A stretch of 45,961 bases of DNA, from NCBI GenBank assembly GCA_020723385.1, contig DYIZ01000001.1, forward strand, positions 22,074 to 68,034, in the 5' to 3' direction. Origin of the DNA: Candidatus Aquidulcis sp. GTDB taxonomy: Bacteria > Chloroflexota > Anaerolineae > Anaerolineales > UBA4823. Each line of letters starts with the position of its first letter. The stretch's first letter is position 1. The translations under genes were made by a program, and so were the position numbers. A model generated the notes under the pieces. It was not told the DNA's origin and did no database searches. It was given only the letters and a program-made list of their open reading frames with translations. Positions 41,257 to 45,961 of the stretch are shown piece after piece.

Positions 41257-41288
41257 TTGTCGGCCCTCCAAGCTCCCCGGGAATTACA

Positions 41289-41322
41289 GAGGCGGCAGAT
41301 GCTGATAGTCACCTGCCGCCTC
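41289..41322. other. Strong intergenic hairpin between AKR and A2M genes
   Basis: GAGGCGGCAGATG (41289-41301) pairs with CACCTGCCGCCTC (41310-41322) with one G-T. It lies between the aldo-keto reductase stop and the A2M start. It is not followed by a T-run on the gene strand, so it may attenuate, stabilise an mRNA end, or be another repeat. Confidence 0.6.
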
Positions 41323-41335
41323 CGTTGGAATTATT

Positions 41336-42301
41336 TTACCAGGCGTAGGCTTCGGGGGCTTCACCGCCGGGGCCAGGCCAGATTTCGTCGAGTTTTTTCA
41401 GAATTTCATCGGGGAGTTGCATGGCTAAGGGACGCAGGCTGCCTTCGAGTTGTTCCATCGTACGCGGGCCGATGATCGGCGCGGTGACAGCCGGGTTGTG
41501 CAGCAGCCAGGCCAATGCGACATCAGCGGGCTGCTCGCCCATTTCTTTGCATAACCCCTCGTAGGCTTCCAATTTTGAGCGATTTTCCTCGATTTCCTTT
41601 TGAACATGCTCGGAGGCGCGTCTCCCTTTGGCCTGTTTCTCCAATGCCCCGCCGAGAATGCCTCCGGCCAGCGGACTGTAGGGAATCAGCCCCAAGCCAT
41701 AGCTGCGACAGGCCGGTATGACTTCCAGTTCGATCATGCGGTCTCTCAGGTTGTACAGGCTTTGCTCACAAACCAGCCCCATGAAGTGGTGCGCCTTTTG
41801 CTGGGCTTGCGCGATCTGCCATCCTGCAAAGTTACTGCTGCCGATGTAGAGAACCTTGCCTTGTTGGACGAGCAGTTCCATCGCCTGCCAGATTTCTTCC
41901 CAGGGCGTCTCCCGGTCAACATGGTGCATCTGGTACAGGTCAATGTGATCGGTTTGCAGCCGGCTCAGCGATTCATCGCAGGCGCGGCGAATTTGGTAGG
42001 CCGACAACCGCCGGTCGTTCGGCCCCTCGCCCATTTTGCCGTAGACCTTTGTCGCCAGAACGATCTTCTCGCGCCGCCCGCCGCCTTGCGCCAGCCAACG
42101 GCCAATGATTTGCTCGGTAACGCCCTCACCGATCTTCCATCCATAGACGTTGGCTGTATCGAAGAAATTGATGCCTAATTCCAGGGCTTTGTCCATAATT
42201 GCGAAACTGTCGGCCTCGATCGTTTGTGGGCCAAAATTCATCGTGCCCAGGCACAGTTTACTGACGAGTAGGCCTGTCCGGCCAAGATGTGTGTAGTTCA
42301 T
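41336..42301 (-). CDS. Aldo/keto reductase
   Basis: 321 residues, TIM-barrel NADPH oxidoreductase. The catalytic tetrad is present: D48 and Y53 in FFDTANVYGWKIGEG, K85 in IVLATKVYG and His126/127 in LYQMHHVDRETPWEE. The late block GLIPYSPLAGGILGG is typical of the AKR11/AKR12-like (YghZ/IolS) group. It reduces an aldehyde or ketone; the substrate is unknown. The start at 42301 (MNYTHLGRTGLLVSKL) has AAGGAG ten bases upstream. The longer frame begins inside the -35 box of its promoter and is rejected. A palindrome overlaps that promoter. The divergent neighbour is a nitroreductase, which suggests a shared redox or electrophile stress role. Confidence 0.95.
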   Translation of the reverse strand: MNYTHLGRTGLLVSKLCLGTMNFGPQTIEADSFAIMDKALELGINFFDTANVYGWKIGEGVTEQIIGRWLAQGGGRREKIVLATKVYGKMGEGPNDRRLSAYQIRRACDESLSRLQTDHIDLYQMHHVDRETPWEEIWQAMELLVQQGKVLYIGSSNFAGWQIAQAQQKAHHFMGLVCEQSLYNLRDRMIELEVIPACRSYGLGLIPYSPLAGGILGGALEKQAKGRRASEHVQKEIEENRSKLEAYEGLCKEMGEQPADVALAWLLHNPAVTAPIIGPRTMEQLEGSLRPLAMQLPDEILKKLDEIWPGPGGEAPEAYAW

Positions 42302-42322
42302 CGCTAGCAATCTCCTTTCGTT

Positions 42323-42361
42323 TGGTATGTGTTGTATACCATCGAGATGGAGATGGGTCAA
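42323..42361 (-). promoter_or_regulatory. Promoter and palindromic operator of the aldo/keto reductase gene
   Basis: On the minus strand TTGACC (42361-42356), a 17-base gap and TATACA (42338-42333). The inverted repeat TGGTAT-N7-ATACCA (42323-42341) covers the -10 box and the start of transcription, a typical repressor position. The regulator is not in the window. Confidence 0.75.
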
Positions 42362-42433
42362 GCCAAAAACCGATACTATTAAGATGCAATATGGCGGTAT
42401 ACTTCGGGTTTGGTTTCAAGAAAGGAGGAGCAG

Positions 42434-42946
42434 ATGGAATTTTCGGAACTGATCCGCCGCCGTTACAGCGTACGCGCTTACAAACCCGACCCGGTCGAGG
42501 ATGAAAAATTGCAATCCATTCTCGAGGCTGCGCGTCTGGCGCCTACCGCAGCCAACCGCCAGCCATTTCAATTGATCGTTATTCGCACGCGAGGTCGGGA
42601 AGATGATCTGCGCCGGATGTACCAGCGCGAGTGGTTCGTTCAGGCGCCGTTGGTTCTGTGTGCTTGCGGGATTCCGGCGCAAGGCTGGGTGCGCAACTTC
42701 GATGGTAAAAACGAAGCCGAAGTGGATGTCGCTATTGTGATGACGCACATTCTCCTATCCGCGGCTGATCTGGGTTTGGGTACCTGCTGGATCGCACATT
42801 TCAACCCGGCGGCCGTGAGTGAGATTCTTGGCTTGCCCGCGGATGTCGAGCCGATAGCCCTCACCCCACTCGGTTATCCAGCGGATCAACCGAGGCCCAA
42901 AGATCGCAAACCGCTGACCGAATTGGTGCGATACGACAAGTGGTAA
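42434..42946 (+). CDS. Nitroreductase family FMN-dependent oxidoreductase
   Basis: 170 residues. The FMN-binding pattern is RRRYSVRAYKPDPVED at the N-terminus, AARLAPTAANRQPFQ near residues 38-52, and LLSAADLGLGTCWIAHFN and LTPLGYPADQPRPKDRKPL in the second half. It is a small nitroreductase that reduces nitro- or quinone compounds with NAD(P)H; the natural substrate is unknown. The ATG at 42434 has AAAGGAGG five bases upstream, which decides against the frame start at 42410. A small hairpin follows the gene (42971-42995). Confidence 0.93.
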   Translation: MEFSELIRRRYSVRAYKPDPVEDEKLQSILEAARLAPTAANRQPFQLIVIRTRGREDDLRRMYQREWFVQAPLVLCACGIPAQGWVRNFDGKNEAEVDVAIVMTHILLSAADLGLGTCWIAHFNPAAVSEILGLPADVEPIALTPLGYPADQPRPKDRKPLTELVRYDKW

Positions 42947-42970
42947 ATTAATTTACCCCGAATTGATGTG

Positions 42971-42995
42971 TGAGTCCGGGCTTCACCCGCACTCA
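42971..42995. other. Hairpin downstream of the nitroreductase gene
   Basis: TGAGT-C-CGGG pairs with CCCG-C-ACTCA around CTTCA, with one C/C mismatch. No T-run follows. It may be a weak terminator or a repeat remnant. Confidence 0.4.
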
Positions 42996-43057
42996 TAGAC
43001 CAATCCGGGAGTTTTCCCTATCAAAAATCTGTTTTGTCACCCAAAACGAGGTAGAAA

Positions 43058-44083
43058 ATGGAAGCCGAAGACCCTCTCATACAAATCGCCATCGTCTATA
43101 ACCTGGACGAGCAGACCATCCGGGGCGAACCCGAAGATTTGATTGCGATTCAATATACTGCTAATACCACTCAATACCTGTTCGATGCATTTTGTGCGCT
43201 TGGCTACGCAACTTCAAAAATTGCCGTGCGCACCTCGTTGGAAGACTTCAAGTGGGAGTTGAGTCAGTTTTCTCCAAAAAATACATTTATATTCAATAAC
43301 TGCGATGGTTTTTCGGGGGAAAATATCGGCTCAGTGCTGGTCACCCGAATTATCGAAGAAATGGGGTTCAAGCACACAGGCGCAACCGCCGATGTCGTCG
43401 AGTTGTGCATTGATAAAGCCCAAACCAAGAAACGTTTGATGGCGTTTGGCGTGCCAACGCCGCTTTTTCAGGTCATCGAAGATCCCGGCGAGGAGCTTCA
43501 CCTTCAGTTGCCAGTGATTCTCAAGCCCCTCACTGAAGATGGCAGCATTGGCATAGATTTGCGCTCTGTCGCCGCTACCCCCGCTGATTTCCGCGCCCGT
43601 CTGGCATACATCATCGAGCGCTACTGCCAGCCAGCGATGGTCGAAGAGTACATCTCAGGCCGTGAGTTTGCGGTAGCAATGTGGGGCAATCTTCAGGTTG
43701 AAACGCTCCCCATTGCGGAGGAGGATTACTCCTGGGTGCAGGATCCTCTCCAGCGGTTTCTCACCTACGAAGCCAAGTGGGATGAGAAATCCCCTTATTT
43801 TCAGAATATCAACGTTTGCTGCCCAGCCTCATTGGCTGAGATAGAAGCCGAACGAGTGTGTCAAACCGCCGTTGCGGCCTATCGCGCCATCGGATTGCGC
43901 GACTTTGGTCGAGTTGACATCCGCTACCGCGACGGCATCCCTTTTATCATTGATGTGAACGAAATCCCCGACCTTTCGCCCGAGTCCGGTTATCCACGCA
44001 CAGCCCAGATTGCTGGATACACGTACAACGCGATGGTCGAAAAACTACTGGATTTTGCCCTGCGAAGAGAAGGATGGCGATGA
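43058..44083 (+). CDS. D-alanine-D-alanine ligase-like ATP-grasp enzyme
   Basis: 341 residues. The N-terminal Rossmann-like part has TFIFNNCDGFSGE, where Ddl has the NxxxG(x)xGED pattern. The ATP-grasp fold shows DKAQTKKRLMAFGVPTP (119-135), VILKPLTEDGSIGID (153-167, ATP lysine and Gly loop) and metal-site DIRYRDGIPFIIDVNEIPDL near the end. It ligates an amino acid or a peptide amine with ATP. The C-terminal motif DVNEIPDLS differs from the EVNTLPGM of true Ddl, so a peptide or small-molecule ligase other than cell-wall D-Ala-D-Ala is more likely. The stop overlaps the start of a GNAT gene (ATGA), so the two products probably act together. Confidence 0.87.
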   Translation: MEAEDPLIQIAIVYNLDEQTIRGEPEDLIAIQYTANTTQYLFDAFCALGYATSKIAVRTSLEDFKWELSQFSPKNTFIFNNCDGFSGENIGSVLVTRIIEEMGFKHTGATADVVELCIDKAQTKKRLMAFGVPTPLFQVIEDPGEELHLQLPVILKPLTEDGSIGIDLRSVAATPADFRARLAYIIERYCQPAMVEEYISGREFAVAMWGNLQVETLPIAEEDYSWVQDPLQRFLTYEAKWDEKSPYFQNINVCCPASLAEIEAERVCQTAVAAYRAIGLRDFGRVDIRYRDGIPFIIDVNEIPDLSPESGYPRTAQIAGYTYNAMVEKLLDFALRREGWR

Positions 44084-44559
44084 CTGTGATGATAATGATT
44101 GCTGAACTCACCGATGGTCCTGCGATTCACGATGTGACTGCCAACGCTGGCGTCTTCACCCAGGAAGAAATAGACTGCGTTGACGAGCTTTGGAATGAAC
44201 AGCTTGCCAACGGCGCGGAAACCAGCGGCTATTACTTTTGTGTTTACCGCGATGGCAGCCGCATCCTTGGATATGCCTGTTATGGCCCCCGCGCCCTCAC
44301 AGATAACACTTACGACCTTTACTGGATTGCCGTCCACCCGGATGGCCGCCGGCTGGGCGTTGGGCGGTCGCTGATGGGCTGGGTCGAGCAGGCAATCCGC
44401 GAGATGGGCGGGAGGCTGGTGGTGGTCGAGACCTCTGGCTTGCCAAAATACGAACCCACCCGCCGCTTCTACATCGCCACCGGCTACCTGCTCGAAGCCA
44501 CGCTGCGCGATTTCTACGCCGATGGCGATGATCTGGTGATATTTACCAAGCATCTTTAG
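44080..44559 (+). CDS. GNAT family N-acetyltransferase coupled to the ATP-grasp gene
   Basis: 159 residues. The acetyl-CoA motif is AVHPDGRRLGVGRSLMGWVE. The C-terminal Tyr motif is YEPTRRFYIATGYLLEA. The N-terminal half includes CYGPRALTDNTYDLYWIAV. The start at 44080 overlaps the ATP-grasp stop codon (ATGA), and AAGG lies six bases upstream. An ATG at 44074 touches the ribosome site and is less likely. Close coupling suggests that the acetyltransferase modifies the product or substrate of the ligase. The specific substrate is unknown. Confidence 0.9.
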   Translation: MTVMIMIAELTDGPAIHDVTANAGVFTQEEIDCVDELWNEQLANGAETSGYYFCVYRDGSRILGYACYGPRALTDNTYDLYWIAVHPDGRRLGVGRSLMGWVEQAIREMGGRLVVVETSGLPKYEPTRRFYIATGYLLEATLRDFYADGDDLVIFTKHL

Positions 44560-44633
44560 CAGATAAAAGAGGCCAGAATATAGGATGCCGGGCGGTGCAG
44601 CCGCCATGAATCCCAAATTCCGGATATTCTGCT

Positions 44634-45961
44634 ATGACTTTTATACACCTGCGCGCTCAATCTTCGTATTCGTTTCTGCGCGGGCTGGCCTCACCGCAAG
44701 AATTGGTGAAGGCTGCTGTGCAGCATGGTTTGACCGCGCTGGCGCTCACCGATCATCACAGCCTGACCGGGGCGGTAGAATTCTACGACGCGTGCCGTGA
44801 GAGCGGGATTCGACCGATTCTCGGGGTGGAGGTCAACCTCCGGGGAATTTCACCACAACCAATGGGGGCGCTGATCCTCCTGGCGACCGGCTTGCCCGGT
44901 TGGCGCAGCCTGTGCCGTCTGAGCAGCGTCCTCGCCAGCGACGAAGACAGCCTCTCGCTGGAGCAGTTGTCCGCCGAACGCGTTGGGCTGATCTGCCTGA
45001 CCGGCGGTGTACGCGGGACGCTGGCGAGGCTTATCGCTTCCGGTCAGCCGGATGCCGCCGCGAACTGGCTCGCCCAACTGACCGAGATATTCCCCTCCGA
45101 TCTGTACGTCGAGTTGCAGCGCCACACGCCGGCTGGCGGTGATCTGGTTGACCGGTTGGCGTCCATCGCCCAACGTCAGCGGCTGCCAGTTGTCGCCACG
45201 CACGATATCCATTACATTGCCCCACAGCAGGCGCATTTGCAGCGCATCGCCGCTGCCATCCGGCGCATCCAGCCGGTGGATGCCCTGCCCGTTGATGCCT
45301 GCGCTCCCGAAAACGCCGGTTTCCTCTCCTCTGCCGAGATGGCGGTGAATTTCGCCGCTTACCCCGCGGCGCTGGAAACCACCCTCGAGATCGCTGACCG
45401 CTGCCGGCTGGAGCTTCCCCTCGGTGTGCCGCATTTCCCCGAGATCGCCCTCCCCGATGGGATGACCGCCCTCGACCTCCTCCGCCAGAAAGCCGAAGTC
45501 GGAGCACGCCAGCTATACGGTGCGGCCCCATCCAACGGTCAACCGTCCTCGGTCTCCGGACTTTCTTCGGTCACCGGTCTACCGGCCCCCGTCCTCTCCC
45601 GCCTCGATCACGAATTATCCGTCATCGAACAGACCGGCTACGCCGCGCTTTTCCTCATCGTCGAAGACATCCTCGATTACGCCCGCGCCTGCGGGGTGCC
45701 CATTTCGTCGCGCGGCTCGGCGGCCTCCTCGCTCGTGGCGCACTGCCTGGGCATCACCTCCCCCGACCCGCTGCGCCTTAATCTATATTTTGAGAGATTT
45801 CTCAACCCGGCGCGCGCCACCCCACCCGACATTGACACCGATCTGTGCTCGCGCCGCCGCGAAGACGTGATTCGTTACGTGTACGAACGGTTTGGGCACG
45901 ACCGCGTCGCTACCGTGTGTACCATCAACCGCTTTCGCAGCCGCTCGGCGCTGCGCGAGGT
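44634..45961 (+). CDS. Error-prone DNA polymerase III alpha, DnaE2/ImuC-like (3' end cut)
   Basis: 442 residues visible of an expected 1000 or more. The N-terminal PHP domain has HLRAQSSYSFLRG (one of the HxH histidines replaced by Arg) and ALTDHHSLTGAVEFYDAC. The palm has SRGSAASSLVAHCLGIT, YFERFLNPAR and PPDIDTDLCSRRREDV with D399, D401 and D403 at the catalytic positions. INRFRSRSALREV matches the ImuC/DnaE2 branch rather than replicative DnaE. Translesion synthesis after DNA damage is inferred. The tract APSNGQPSSVSGLSSVTGLP (about 296-318) between PHP and palm is derived from a CGGTC repeat. No clear Shine-Dalgarno sequence is seen; the start is set by homology. Confidence 0.9.
   Translation, partial: MTFIHLRAQSSYSFLRGLASPQELVKAAVQHGLTALALTDHHSLTGAVEFYDACRESGIRPILGVEVNLRGISPQPMGALILLATGLPGWRSLCRLSSVLASDEDSLSLEQLSAERVGLICLTGGVRGTLARLIASGQPDAAANWLAQLTEIFPSDLYVELQRHTPAGGDLVDRLASIAQRQRLPVVATHDIHYIAPQQAHLQRIAAAIRRIQPVDALPVDACAPENAGFLSSAEMAVNFAAYPAALETTLEIADRCRLELPLGVPHFPEIALPDGMTALDLLRQKAEVGARQLYGAAPSNGQPSSVSGLSSVTGLPAPVLSRLDHELSVIEQTGYAALFLIVEDILDYARACGVPISSRGSAASSLVAHCLGITSPDPLRLNLYFERFLNPARATPPDIDTDLCSRRREDVIRYVYERFGHDRVATVCTINRFRSRSALRE
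45533..45598. repeat. CGGTC-rich repeat tract inside the polymerase gene (family R8-like)
   Basis: A tract of CGGTC, CCGTC and CCGGTC words (such as CGGTCTCCGG and CGGTCACCGGTCTACCGG), read in frame as NGQPSSVSGLSSVTGLPAPV. It lies at the PHP-palm linker. It is similar in wording to the inverted repeat at 20651-20685. Confidence 0.7.

Noticed and set aside
41289-41322. Intrinsic terminator for the aldo-keto reductase gene
   Set aside because: The hairpin is strong but no T-run follows on the minus strand.

Overview
The window reads as a chromosomal segment of a bacterium of the phylum Chloroflexota, most likely class Anaerolineae. This rests on gene content and style, not on a search. The evidence is moderately high GC, GGAGG-type ribosome sites, many short translationally coupled operons (ATGA, GTGA and TTGA overlaps), lipoprotein and surface enzymes with Thr/Pro-rich linkers, and a very large number of short palindromic intergenic repeats. 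No rRNA, tRNA, CRISPR array, prophage or IS transposase is visible. The window edges cut a glycoside hydrolase at the left and a DNA polymerase at the right.

Layout. 1-8.3 kb: mostly minus strand. It holds a GH31 alpha-glucosidase (partial), a CoA-type Nudix hydrolase, a zinc-ribbon protein, the tRNA m1A methyltransferase TrmI, an S9 prolyl-oligopeptidase and a GAF membrane protein. A plus-strand cold-shock gene with a long leader and a strong terminator follows, then a small membrane protein and a second Nudix hydrolase. 8.4-13.8 kb: a YprB-type exonuclease faces an FHA-GAF-cyclase gene, with valS upstream of the cyclase. 13.9-17.9 kb: a VapBC-like toxin-antitoxin pair with a clear autoregulated promoter, then an SDR, a PhzF protein, an epimerase and a GNAT. 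18-21 kb: a second, archaeal-type valyl-tRNA synthetase preceded by a complete T-box leader with a GUC (Val) specifier, a terminator and a consensus promoter. 21-24.2 kb: MBL-fold protein, PlsY, JAMM peptidase and a membrane protein. 24.2-27.5 kb: a large secreted GH13 amylase. 27.6-30.4 kb: two paralogous zinc-ribbon membrane proteins and a small membrane protein. 30.6-31.6 kb: a phasin-PhaR operon under a palindromic operator. 31.8-35.3 kb: an ABC-2 exporter operon with an embedded DUF2785 gene. 35.4-41.3 kb: a thioester alpha-2-macroglobulin lipoprotein. 41.3-45.9 kb: an aldo-keto reductase divergent from a nitroreductase, an ATP-grasp/GNAT pair, and the start of an error-prone (DnaE2/ImuC-like) polymerase.

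The most unusual property is the repeat load. At least a dozen different short inverted-repeat families occur. Six of them abut, or actually supply, the stop codon of the upstream gene. Others lie in frame inside essential genes. Both valS genes carry G-rich palindromic tracts at the same three structural loops. The second valS also carries a separate 97-bp perfect-ended palindrome inside its catalytic domain, and the polymerase gene carries a CGGTC-rich tract between its PHP and palm domains. This resembles the in-frame Rickettsia palindromic elements in behaviour, but with several unrelated sequence families and with insertion points that coincide in two paralogues.

Functionally the window mixes housekeeping (two ValRS, TrmI, PlsY), alpha-glucan use (GH31, GH13), stress and redox functions (Csp, AKR, nitroreductase, DnaE2), granule control (phasin/PhaR), signalling (GAF protein, FHA-GAF cyclase) and cell-surface defence (alpha-2-macroglobulin). 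Gene starts were chosen from visible ribosome sites, overlaps and promoters rather than from the longest frame.
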